From positions 14,848,332 through 14,912,331 of the forward strand of contig CM063257.1 in the NCBI GenBank assembly GCA_032158295.1: DNA of 64,000 nt, written 5' to 3'. The translations under genes were made by a program, and so were the position numbers. Of this stretch, positions 1 through 9,776 are shown one piece after another (position 1 is the first letter of the stretch; each line of letters starts with the position of its first letter). The notes below the pieces were generated by a model that was not told the origin of the DNA, ran no database searches, and saw only the letters and a list, made by a program, of their open reading frames with translations. The stretch comes from Pycnopodia helianthoides. Its lineage: Eukaryota; Echinodermata; Asteroidea; Forcipulatida; Asteriidae.

Positions 1-420
1 GCCCCAGTCCCCTGACTGACTCTAAAAAAAAAAAATAGCACACCGCACTCTCACCATGCACACACACAGCGCCTCTATGATGTAATGTACGCAGCCCCCC
101 ACACACACCGCTATTCCACACACCGCTATCGCCCACAATCCTAGCCCGTGAGCCGTCAGGCTCACAGCCTTGACGATCTTGTAAACCGAGTGTCTTATGT
201 GTTTCATTGTTTTTCTTCGCAAATCCGTGGAAAATGGGGGGGGGTGGATATGCAAAGAGCGCACTTATTACCATAACCGCAAGACCCGGAAGTGTACAAG
301 ATCGTCAAGGCTGTGAGCCTCACGGGCTAGGATTGTGGGCAATAGCGGTGTGTGGAATAGCGGTGTGTGTGGGACTGTGGAAACGAGCGTTTGTGTGCTT
401 CCTTGGGTGAGAGCATGGTG
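1..420 (-). repeat. Inverted copy of the 35.1-35.4 kb repeat
   Basis: This stretch reads, on the minus strand, as a close copy of 35090-35420: the same run of GCGATAGCGGTGTGTGG words, the same poly-G tract beside TTTTCCACGGATTTGCG, and the same GACGATCTTGTA segment. It is rich in CA/TG and GTGTGG words, so the short open frames here look like by-products of low complexity. The copy begins at or before the window edge. No coding function is seen. Confidence 0.7.
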
Positions 421-2687
421 TGGTGTTTAAAGACAGTCGGGGATCAGAACAGGAGTTGCATTGCATTCGGGCATCGCATTTGTGCGGCTGTGGTTATGCA
501 CATTTTTAGCTTTATAGTAAGCAAACTATTACACAGCCTTGCAATTTAAGGCTAAACTGTGAGAGGTATACTGCCTTGCTTCACACGTGTTGTATAAAGT
601 CCACCAAGTGTTACAAATCATTGCATTTGATGACTTAGGATTTCAAGGGGAAACTTCAAAACGACAAATTCAATAGCAGCCATTGATCCACTGCCATTTT
701 ACTATTTGTAATACTGTGTATTGTTTCTTTAAATGTTGTAGGTAAAAAAATAGTAATAATAATAATAATAACTGTATCGTGGCTCTTTTTTATTTTACTT
801 TGTTCCCCTTTGATTCATGTCTTTGTTGGGGGACGTAAATGCTAAAATAGCATCAGATCACTACCAATCTTTCTGTTTTTTTTCACATTGTTTATCTAGG
901 ATCAAAATGTAAACAAAGTTGTTGTTATCGGTAAGTCAGCGAATACCATGGCAACCACTTGTTTGATTTGTGGTTTAACAACACAAACTTAGCAGATGCT
1001 CTTTTCTTTTTCACATAAAATAGTCCAATACCCCAATTACAACGTGACTACATGTATGAATGGGGAAAGGGGTTGTGGGTGGGATAGAGGTGATTGAGGC
1101 CTTCGTGGATTGGGGTTGAGTTTGGGGTGTGTGAGGGGGAGGGGGTTGTTTTACCCTTAAATGAGGGAGTAACCCCCGGGAGGGACACAGAATACGGAAA
1201 GGTTCAACTAGTTACTGGCACCCCAGATAGCCAGAAAGGTTGATTGGCAGGGAGGGGTTGTCGGAAGCCACAACACCAAGCACAGGCTGCCAGCAAGACA
1301 TATGGAAGCCTGCTGCAAAGAACACTTGTCTTCACTTATCAGAGGGTTCTGATATGCACGGCGAAAGTACACGAGGAAACAAACGTGAAGCCCCTACAAA
1401 TTAACACACACACACACACACACACTTATTGGATATGTGGAATACTCCACTCTTGGAAATCAAAGACTTCCACTCCCCGGGCATTGCACTTTGGAGAGTA
1501 CCAACACAAAAATATAACATATGCCGTGATTTAGTACGGAGCCCCTAAAGGGACAGGTGAAAAAAAAAGGTAACAATTATTATTATTTCGTTCCCTCGAA
1601 ATATATGTCTTCTCGATCAATTTCGGCAAATGAGCAGCCAATTAAACCACTGCGCCATCCTATTTCGCGCGAAATCGAATTCTTCTGAAAAGGGTCATTC
1701 GATTTCGTTTTATGACTAGTCAAATGTACTGTTGCGTCATTCGATTTAGCAAAATAATCATTCAATTTAACAATTCAACAAAGCACCATTCAAATTCGCA
1801 GGAACTTTTTGAGGCGTATGTTTAGTCATTCAAATTCATTTTGGGGCATTCATTTCTGGAATTTGTGCAATCTAAAAAAACGCGCTGTCAAAATGTTGTT
1901 TCCTTTCGATAGTTAAAGGCATAAATACGGTTTACTTATTGGCACTTGAGTAACTTTGCCAATGTACTTCGAAAACTAGATTTCGCCACAGTTTTACACG
2001 CATATTTCTAGAAATGGCAGCTCAATTAGAAACCAGGAAAAACATAATGGTACATTAGGTCTTGGTCAGTTAACCGATAAAGATCCCAAAAAACTTTAAG
2101 AAAAGAATAAAGAATAAAACCAAGAAAAATCACTTGAATTGAAGTGAAGATACGAAACAGTTACCTATAGTACTGTTTTTTGTTCGCATTTCTTTATCTT
2201 ACTTATTTGAATTCTCATCCAGCGAAATTGATTGCCTCTCTACGAAATTGAAAGGAATAAATCAGTAAAAAATCTCCAGTCGAACCAGCTTTGCTAAATT
2301 GAATGATGAATTTTATTTTATTTATTTTTTTCTTTCAGCAACGGAAATGTTTTCTAATTGTTGTTGTCCTTCCATGTGGCAACTCCTCTCAAAAAAGGTC
2401 AAACTGTAACACCTTATTAAACGCAAGTAGCCATCTTTCACCTCAATCACATGGATTTCATGATCTTTTCCCCTAGTTTTGATGAAAGCCTCTTTGTGGA
2501 GCAATAAAATGAATTTTCAACCATGCTGGGCCTTTACAAAACACTTTTTTACAAGCATTTGTGTGTAACGAAATTGTTTAGAATTCAAATACGAACGATA
2601 AAACCATAATAGCAATTTGGGGGAAAATGATTTAGTGACGAGATAAACAAAAAGTGAGGTAAGACCTTTACACGATTGAATAGATGG
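421..2687. other. No gene recognised
   Basis: AT-rich sequence with no recognisable coding region. It holds an (AAT)n run near 750-770, a G-rich block around 1060-1180 and a (CA)n run near 1405-1426. Open frames are all under 100 codons with no family signature. Confidence 0.6.
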
Positions 2688-2800
2688 GAGGGGGTGTTTG
2701 GCCTGTACCTTGGGGGAGTCTGGCCGTGACTAGGATGTCTCTTAGGGTTTTTAGGGCGACGGGATGCAACCATGGGACGCTCAGGGATTGCTGAACGTAA
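2688..2800 (-). pseudogene. Penelope-like element fragment
   Basis: On the minus strand this short piece reads MVASRRPKNP followed by a proline-rich segment. At DNA level it matches the start of the Penelope-like fragment at 52917 (MVAFRRPKNLGDILVRAKPP), including the phrase meaning a Phe/Ser-Arg-Arg-Pro-Lys-Asn linker between reverse transcriptase and endonuclease. The reading frame shifts after about ten residues, so this is a degraded scrap. The shared source with the 52.9 kb copy is seen directly; the family assignment rests on the longer copy. Confidence 0.55.
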
Positions 2801-2879
2801 CCTCATAGAGGAGTGAAGAAAAGTGAGAGTGTCATTAAAGATTGAGTGAGGTTTGTTTAATAGATAAAGAGTATTATTT

Positions 2880-3046
2880 GGATTTACCCTTTCACCGATG
2901 TGTGTAAAGCACTGTATACTCAGTACTTCCCCGAGTTCTGTGAAAAAGAATACACAGGCATATTACTCGGGTGGGATTCGAACCCACGACCTTTTGTATT
3001 CTAGACCAAACGTCTAACCAACTAGACCACTTATCTGGTAGCTAGA
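2880..3046 (-). repeat. tRNA-derived SINE
   Basis: On the minus strand the sequence starts with a tRNA-like head: an A-box-like TGGTCTAGTTGGTTAGA and a perfect B box GGTTCGAATCC inside a T-arm GGGTTCGAATCCC. These are RNA polymerase III internal promoter elements. The head is followed by a non-tRNA body containing GAACTCGGGGAAGTACTGAG. The anticodon arm is degenerate, so this is a SINE or tRNA pseudogene rather than a working tRNA. The body recurs alone at 3125-3205. Confidence 0.6.
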
Positions 3047-3124
3047 GGCAGCTCGAATCGTATATTTAAGCAGCGGGTAACGCAACAATTTAACAGATGT
3101 TGACTTTGCAACGGGGAAAAAGAA

Positions 3125-3205
3125 TATTATTGGTTTTAATACCCTTTCACTCGTGTGTGTAAAGCAGTGTCTAGGCCTATTCAGTACTTTCCCGAGTTCT
3201 GTGTA
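3125..3205 (-). repeat. SINE body, second partial copy
   Basis: This repeats the body of the SINE at 2880-3046 in the same orientation (minus-strand GAACTCGGGAAAGTACTGAA, then TTTACACACACG and GAAAGGGTA). It lacks the tRNA-like head. The two lie about 80 bp apart, which suggests a local duplication or two adjacent insertions. Confidence 0.55.
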
Positions 3206-3454
3206 CAAAAAAAAGTTTGTTTTGTTTTGGATGGAAGGCGGTTACGAGGGCAAATCTCTTAATCTTGACCTTTATAGGTACCTGTGTTGGTCAAAAGAAC
3301 AGGGCGAGGTGTGCCGAGGGCCGGCCCTGTTGGTGCCAAGTTGTTCCCTGTTGCCCCTACAAACAAGCTGTGGGACGCCTTTTGTACAGGTTATCTGTGT
3401 GAATGGTGAAATCGGTCAGTGTGAACGCCGTCCTTTAGTTCCACGCACTGATGC

Positions 3455-3540
3455 TCTAACTGTTTTCTATATACCTGTTTAAATAATGCGCTCAGTGAGC
3501 GAAGATAAGTAGAGTACAAACCTATACGTGCACTGTAAAA
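3455..3540 (+). promoter_or_regulatory. Relic transporter promoter/5' UTR block
   Basis: This resembles the block upstream of gene C (53728-53815): CTAACTGTTTTCTATATACCTGTTTAAATAATGCGCTCA here against CTTACTGTTTTCTATACCTGTTCAAATAACGCGGTCA there. The 3' part (GGCTTGACCAAACGAAAC in C) has diverged. It lies about 80 bp upstream of the orphan exon 1. Promoter activity is inferred from conservation across paralogues. Confidence 0.45.
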
Positions 3541-3618
3541 ACCTAGGTAGATTTCCAAGGTCCTTTATCAAACTAAAATTACTGTCATGTCATTTACATA
3601 ATGTACGGTCGTTCCAAA

Positions 3619-3850
3619 ATGGATATTGGCTGCTTTGAACGCGTTTGGCACTCTTCGATTCATACTTTACGAGATGGTGGTCTACATGGCTGGATTGCTG
3701 TGTTAGGTTTGTTTACAAATAAGGTGGCGAGGATTGTTTTGCTAAAAGGTCTTGGTATGATGTTACCTACCCTACAAGAACAGTTCGTCACGTCGACTTG
3801 GTTAATCTGCCGGATGGTTGCTATTGTAGAAGCGGGTACACATGTCGCAG
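3619..3850 (+). pseudogene. Orphan exon 1 of an MCT-like transporter (copy D)
   Basis: The frame reads MDIGCFERVWHSS and then the family block RDGGLHGWIAVLGLF, KGLGMMLPTLQEQFVTSTW and IVEAGTHVAG. It ends at a donor (CGCAG|GTAAGC) in the same phase as in genes A, B and C. The ATG at 3619 in CCAAAATGG is chosen because that context is conserved in all four copies; an upstream in-frame ATG at 3601 is possible. The copy has Cys-Arg where the others have Gly-Trp (LICRMV versus LIGWMV). No exon 2-4 follows on this strand before gene A is met on the other strand, so it appears to be a dispersed relic. Confidence 0.7.
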
Positions 3851-4927
3851 GTAAGCACGATCGAGTGTAACGGCAATCCTCCAAAACCAAAACTACCTTT
3901 TTTTCGTCGTGATTTTAGTTTTGGGTATTTTTCAGGGGACCCCCTTAGATTTAAGAAATTCGCGGGAAGTTTTACAATTATATCTTGGAAAATAAACGAC
4001 AACGATCTTTTCGGAAAGTATTAAGCTCACTTTAACCAAGTCCATCTTAGGAATTATCAACCAGGACTGTGAGCAGTACATAAAACAGGCGCTTTGAAAC
4101 ATGCACATGAATCAGTAGCATACAGCACCAGTCCGTCTAAAAACAGATGTTGTTTAAATCATGTCACTAGGGTGACTAAATAGCTTTGAGCTTTGCCTAG
4201 TTTGGCTGCGCTGAAATTCAGATGGATTAGACTTATGATGTGCACAATAGAATGGGCTTATATTTTGTACACAAATGAATCAGCTTCGGCTGAAGGCCAA
4301 GCTATCCCACATTAGGCCCGACTTGTATTGAACTCAATATTAAAGGTGACTTTAGTATGTAAAACTGAAGGGTTTCATTAAGGATTACATGTAGTTTCAA
4401 AACATTTAATTACATTTAAAAAGGGGATACAATGCCTTCCGGAAGCTCCCCCTTTCTGCTTGCAGGGTTTTAAAAGCTGAATAATGTAGCTGGTGACTTG
4501 ACTAAGTCTCTTATTATAGGCCAAGTAAAATTAGAAACATGTTTCTTGTCCGGACTTTTTTCAAAAAGAGGAGGAGGCTGGGCGTTACTATTTAATAATT
4601 TCCGATTATTATTTTTTCTTTTTATTAAAGATGGCCGCCATGCTAAATATGGCTGGCCAAGGTAAACTTATTCACAGATTTTGTGCTTTTTGGGTATACT
4701 GATGCAACGTGTGACAAAGCATATGATTTGTATAATTTTAGGTCACTTGCTGAGCAAGTTTCAACATTCTAGAACAGTTAACTGTACAGTGTTATAACTA
4801 TATTATTTATATCGCGCGAACGTCAACATTAAATAAATGTAGACAAATTCTTGGGCACAAAAGAAAAAAGGAACTTGTTTTTGTTTTTTCTCGAATTTTC
4901 CCTTTTTTTCTTCATTTTTAGATTAGA
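3851..4927. other. Former intron 1 of copy D, then no recognised feature
   Basis: The first 150 bp after the orphan donor still match the intron-1 start of genes A and C (ACGGCAATCCTCCAAAACC, then TTTTTTCGTCG). After that the sequence is AT-rich without recognisable genes or strong repeats. Confidence 0.5.
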
Positions 4928-5224
4928 GAGAGTTTAGTCAGTGCTTCTAGAATCTAAGGTGGGATAATAACGGCTCCTTTAAAGAAATAAAGAGCCCTGC
5001 ATCTAATCTTACAATATCAGAACTGGCAGATAAGCGTGGCTCATCCTTTCCTCTTTACAAAAAACAACTGTTCTCCGCAAAAAACTGCTTCAAATACTTC
5101 CTCCAGACAGTTAAGGACTGAAACATAATACTACCAGACGTCATATCCATCACGGACAATAAGACCTTTAAAGGAGCAGTTATTAATAATCCACCTTAGA
5201 TTCTAGAAGCACTGACTAAACTCT
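4928..5224. mobile_element. MITE with ~55-bp inverted ends
   Basis: The left end reads AGAGTTTAGTCAGTGCTTCT and continues through AGAATCTAAGGTGG and GGCTCCTTTAAAG. The right end at 5163-5224 is its reverse complement with a few mismatches. The roughly 300-bp size, lack of an open frame and foldback arms fit a non-autonomous DNA transposon. Target-site duplication was not resolved. Confidence 0.7.
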
Positions 5225-6123
5225 TTTGCGCCGACAAAACGCCGATGCTAAACTGTACACAGCTAGCTGAGCAGACGATAAGTTATACCCCCGGAAGTGA
5301 TAAAAACAAAAATTGAGAGCGCCCTCGCGCGGTCGAAAATACGGCGCCTTGTCTTGAGATTTGAGGCTCTATGCGTGAGCCGGTATATTTAGGCCTGAAC
5401 GGACTTGTCCCAGTACTCCCACATTTTGGGAGCGCGCCCGCGTGATTGTCAGGGATTGCCGGAGCGGTGATCCGGTTGCTGAATTCAAAATAGTATGAAA
5501 CGTTGTAAATTGCACCCAAAAAAAATGTTCAACATTTTTTTTTTTTTTTTTTAGTTGAGTTTGTTGACTGTTTATGGGTGAAAATGTTCAACATGGAAAG
5601 TTTGGGAGTACAAACAACTTTGATATCATACATAAAGTTTTCGCGCACCATGTCAAACTATAAACCCACTACGTATTCAAAATACTACGTGAATAGCATA
5701 CCTTCTTGTTTCATAACACATGAACGTGAGATTTTAATGTAGAAAAAAGTCATACGCAGACAATTGGTAAGGGGGGGTCGATCATTCGCGTATGCTGGAT
5801 ACTTTCTCTGGAACGAACTTCCTCAAGATCTCCGTAATATTTAAGATGTTCACATTTTCAAAGTAACTCTAAGTAGGATTTAAAGCTTTGCATGGTGGAA
5901 GTACAACTAAGAGAGGTTTGCGGTGACACATTTTAAATCGCTTTTGAGTAGTGTTGGTTCTGAAAAGAACCGGTAGTTAAAAAGTTACTCTAAAAACTCA
6001 CCTTTTCAAGATGTATTTCTTTAATTCTTAGTTTTATTGGCAACCATTGTTAATTATCGAATGTTTTCCCTAATAGTTGATTTACTTTCATTTCATTTAT
6101 GATTGTAATATTTTTGTTTACAA
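5225..6123. other. CpG-rich patch then AT-rich sequence, no gene
   Basis: About 5290-5480 is rich in GC and CpG (GAGAGCGCCCTCGCGCGGTCG, GAGCGCGCCCGCG), unlike its surroundings. It could be part of a repeat or a small promoter-like island; no gene starts here convincingly. The remainder is AT-rich. Confidence 0.35.
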
Positions 6124-6713
6124 GAACAAAGACCTTGTGAGTTAAAGCACAGAAGCAATCAATGAAATACATTCAGAATGATGTTTAATACATAAGCCAA
6201 TAAGCAGAACAATGAGTTAAAGCAACATTAATAACGGTAAAGCCATATAAAATACAAAGCAGTTAATAAAGCAGGATTTAAACAAAGTAGAGGCAAAAAT
6301 GAATGGTAAGCCGGCAAAGATAAGTTAAAGCAAATTAGGTAATATTTACCTTAAGGAGGCTTAAGATATGCCCCCGCCCAGTCAGTTCCCTAACAAGATT
6401 TATAAAATGCAGACGTTAGAACAAAGACCTTGTGAGTTAAAGCACAGAAGCAATCAATGAAATACATTCAGAATGATGTTTAATACATAAGCCAATAAGC
6501 AGAACAATGAGTTAAAGCAACATTAATAACGGTAAAGCCATATAAAATACAAAGCAGTTAATAAAGCAGGATTTAAACAAAGTAGAGGCAAAAATGAATG
6601 GTAAGCCGGCAAAGATAAGTTAAAGCAAATTAGGTAATATTTACCTTAAGGAGGCTTAAGATATGCCCCCGCCCAGTCAGTTCCCTAACAAGATTTATAA
6701 AATGCAGACGTTA
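6124..6713. repeat. Perfect tandem duplication of a 295-bp unit
   Basis: The unit beginning AGAACAAAGACCTTGTGAG and ending AAAATGCAGACGTT occurs twice head to tail (6124-6418 and 6419-6713), identical by eye. It contains TTATAAAATGC near its end. Identity over 295 bp implies a recent duplication or an assembly effect. Confidence 0.85.
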
Positions 6714-7214
6714 GGCCCAGCATCTCCAACAATAGCCCACACCAGATCAGTCCACAGTCACAGGTAGTTGGGTAGACGTCGACTCGGGAGTTCAGCTCGG
6801 AAGCCACGACAGTCCAGAGTCCGGTCCAGCAGCACCGTCACTCTTGGCCACGATCCATCGGTGGAGAGGAAGGAGTAGTCGTCGAAGACGGAGGAGATGC
6901 GGGCCCAACGCTGCACTATACGGGTCGTACAACGTGTATGCCTGCATGGGCACTGACTGAGGACCACACAAAAGGTGGTCAAGCCTTTTAAAGGGTCTTA
7001 CCCGCGCGTAGCCATAATAGCATTCCATAAGAGAAAAGGAAACAGTGGGGAGGGAAGTATGTTAGGAATGGGGTCGTAACACATGAATGTAAGTGCCGAG
7101 TATAAAACATTTTATCATTAAAATGATAAAATGAATTATACTTAGACCAACAATAAAAGGGGGAAAATAAACCAACTGACAACCGTCCTGATATTGATGT
7201 TGGAGACGAAGCTA
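6714..7214. other. GC-rich unclassified block and gene A 3' flank
   Basis: 6714-7010 is markedly GC-richer than its neighbours (CAGCATCTCCAACAATAGCC, GGAGGAGATGCGGGCCCAACG) and directly follows the tandem 295-bp units, so they may form one element, perhaps an LTR or SINE-like insert. Two overlapping minus-strand open frames of 74-78 codons show no recognisable domain. 7011-7214 is the 3' flank of gene A. Confidence 0.35.
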
Positions 7215-7220
7215 TTTATT
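7215..7220 (-). terminator. Poly(A) signal of gene A
   Basis: AATAAA on the minus strand overlaps the gene A stop codon (CGCAATAAATAG). It is the nearest canonical polyadenylation signal to the end of the coding sequence. Confidence 0.4.
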
Positions 7221-7355
7221 GCGATGACTGAAATAAACTGCGATGTCTTTTCTGCCTCCAGTATAACCACAATACAGCAACAACAGTCAGTAATTGTGCA
7301 CCAGCCATTAGACTAAAAGCCACGGTGTAGTCTCCAATAGTGTCATAAAGCAATC
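7216..7355 (-). CDS. MCT-like transporter gene A, exon 4 (C-terminus)
   Basis: The acceptor is CACCAG|GATTG; the first two bases complete the Gly codon left by exon 3. The exon encodes LLYDTIGDYTVAFSL, then a hydrophobic helix (GAQLLTVVAVLWLYW) and a basic tail RQKRHRSLFQSSQ before TAA. This would be the last transmembrane helix (expected TM12) and a short cytosolic tail with positive charges on the inside. Gene B has a matching exon with an earlier stop; no match follows gene C before the window ends. Confidence 0.75.
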
Positions 7356-7738
7356 CTGGTGGGAACAAAAACAAAGATCCAAACGTTAAAAAAAAAACAT
7401 AGAAAGGGCAGTCATATTATGTAAAAACTAGACTTATTACAAATTGGTTTAACTAAAATAATACAGCCAAGTTAGCAAGAAAAACCAGTCAGTCGATGAG
7501 CGGATGTTAAATACATGGCTTGACTTAGAATGACAGTGTGTTGAATGGTTGCTACTATGCTAAGTATCAACGTATTGCTTTGAACAACAAAGATAACTGT
7601 TTGCAACCAAGTTTGAACGCTCCTCTTGACATTGGTCTTCTTGAGCTTAAGAGATGTTCTAACAGAAATGAGCTTAATTTTGAAACTTAGTAGCAGTACC
7701 GTTAGTGCTCTCGCTGCAGACGACGCAAAATAACTCAC

Positions 7739-8581
7739 CTGGAAAATAAAGAAGAAGGAGTAATGTAACACCAGACACCAGTCCCAACCATCCCAGTACA
7801 TGGCCCATTTGTTCTTTACCGAATGTCTCCTTTATGACAACATCAAGGAGTATAGAAGACATTGCAAGAGCGCTTCCAAACAAGAAAGTATTCGCAAGAA
7901 TCGGCCAATGAGACATCAACCATGGATCGACAACATAATAAATGGCAACTATAAGTAGAGTTAAAGGAAGCCACGTGTATGTGCTGACAACCTTCACAGT
8001 TTGAACCACTGGACCAATCACAACGCAGGCTACTCCTCTCCCGATTCCATACGCAATGACGAAATGCGATGCGTCTTCCAGTGTGAATTCTTTATACACG
8101 GTAGCGTACTGCACATAGTAGATTAACCATGAAGCGTAGATCATTGACGAAACGGAGAATACAAATACAACAAGCCAGAACGATATGGATGAGAATAAAC
8201 CAAGCTGGAATGTATCTCTAGCAAACGAGAAAACTGCGGTAAAACAAGAACAGCCAAAGCGGTTGCTTGGTGCCACTTTGTCGTCCCTGGTCTCTTGCTC
8301 CTCGTCTGTGAGAGCTGCCTCATAACCATCTTGACTACAACTAGCAGCAGGTGGTTTTATCAGAGCTCCACAGACAGCTAGATGTAAAAATAATCCTCCA
8401 TGTAGAAGCATTGTTCCCCTCCAGCCGTAGACATCTATGAAAAGCTGTATCAAGGGCACAATAGTCACGAAGACAAAGGTGTTTCCCATGGCAGCCACGC
8501 CGTAGGCTGCTGTGATAGATGTAGTGAAGTAGCATCCGATCAGATGCTTCGTTATCACGTACGAGATGCCAATAGCTGATC
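7739..8581 (-). CDS. MCT-like transporter gene A, exon 3 (main MFS body)
   Basis: This 843-bp exon is open throughout and encodes residues 126-407. It starts at CAG|GATCAG and ends at CCAG|GTGAGT. It contains GSAIGIS, the block YFTTSITAAYGVAAMG (residues 143-158), which sits where MCTs carry YFxxxRxLAxGLAxAG, and YGWRG (177-181), matching the MCT FGWRGS region. GALIKPP follows, then a hydrophilic stretch (DGYEAALTDEEQETRDDK) fitting the large loop between TM6 and TM7. The rest is hydrophobic helices ending LLLLLYFPG. The product should be a plasma or organelle membrane solute carrier; the substrate cannot be told. It is the reference for the frameshifts in B and C. Confidence 0.8.
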
Positions 8582-8884
8582 CTGAACAGTAAAGCAAACA
8601 TTTCAACAACAATGAACAAATAATACGAACAGAGAAGTCAGAGTCGAATCACCGATATACATACATCAAACAGGGGTATTCCATTGAAGAAAATAAATTA
8701 TAATTTAATCGAGCCACTGATTTTGTGATTTATTAATAACTAGATCAGATGAAAATGCGGTAGTCAGCTCAGGAAAATCACAAGTTTCAGTGACGATGCT
8801 AATAATAACTGTGTTAGTTATTCCATCGCAATGTTTTGATAGTTTCGGGACAACATTAACAGAACAGCGACATCGACCATTATG

Positions 8885-9045
8885 TGTGACCGACAAACCA
8901 TTGTCCGAGCAGTCAACGAACCATTTTTGTTCAATCGATTTTTCCCGACTAACAGTCATGACCCATCCATTGTGGCCGACAACGTCGGACATCATGCTCC
9001 GTGTCAGACATAAAGATGGGTAACATAGGTGACACTTTATTGATC
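8885..9045. other. Intron-2 block conserved between genes A and B
   Basis: This block in gene A intron 2 matches 36030-36195 in gene B: GACCGACAAACCATTGTCCGA, TGGCCGACAACGTCGGACAT and CATGCTCCGTGTC. It includes the perfect small hairpin CCGAC-AA-CGTCGG. Conservation may only reflect common descent of the paralogues or a shared old MITE. Confidence 0.5.
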
Positions 9046-9632
9046 TTTGCAATTTTTGGCTAGTAGTAGTTTGTTTTTATTCGCAATCTTGAAGCTTACC
9101 CCAAACTTCGCCCATTAACCCTGCTAGCAGCCAGCTTAGAATATTTACGCGCGTCCCCCAGGGTGCTCATGCGGTAGGCGTTTTATGTTGGGGTGTAAAT
9201 AACTGTGTTTGGGGGCACAAATCTTGTTCGAATGGTTTGAACAGTTGAATCTAAGTTCACTGAACACACACACACCAAAGATTTTAACATTCTGGCAATT
9301 TACACATTGGTTTACCACTGATTGCCAAAGCATATTGAAATCCGCGATTTGCCAAAAACTGCAGAAATGAATGCCGCCTTGGCTCCACCCACAATTGTGA
9401 CAACTGGCCCACCCGGTAAATGACCTCTAGGGCAAAATCGGTTCAGCCACTTTGTTAAGGACTGTTCAGGGTTGGATGAAAATTAATTTCAGCGAAATTG
9501 AACAAAAAAAAGTGTTGTAATTAACAAAAATAAGATAAAAAGTGCCTACGGCGTGAGCAACTTCGCTGACCGCAGGGTTAAATACATTTTTCTACATACT
9601 ATAAGGTGATGACCACGCAGTAATTTAGTTAC

Positions 9633-9776
9633 CTGTAAATACGGTAAGAGTGAAGGTAATGGCGTATACACTGGATAGAAATGACGCAGCAATCATGGAG
9701 ATACCAGCAACTAATCCACTCACGATCAACACAGTCCTGACACCGAATCTCTCTTTTAGTGGCGTTGCTAGGATGC
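9633..9776 (-). CDS. MCT-like transporter gene A, exon 2
   Basis: A 144-bp exon between AAAG|GCATCC and ACAG|GTAACT. Both junctions are phase 1. It encodes GILATPLKERFGVRT, VSGLVAGISMIAASF and YAITFTLTVFTG, fitting the loop after TM2 (a basic GxLxxRFGxR-type motif common in MFS carriers) and TM3. Matching exons of the same length occur at 36318-36461 and 55062-55205, which supports the boundaries. Confidence 0.8.

Noticed and set aside
2961..3040. Functional tRNA gene
   Set aside because: Good A and B boxes but a non-pairing anticodon arm and a SINE body attached; the body is repeated next door.
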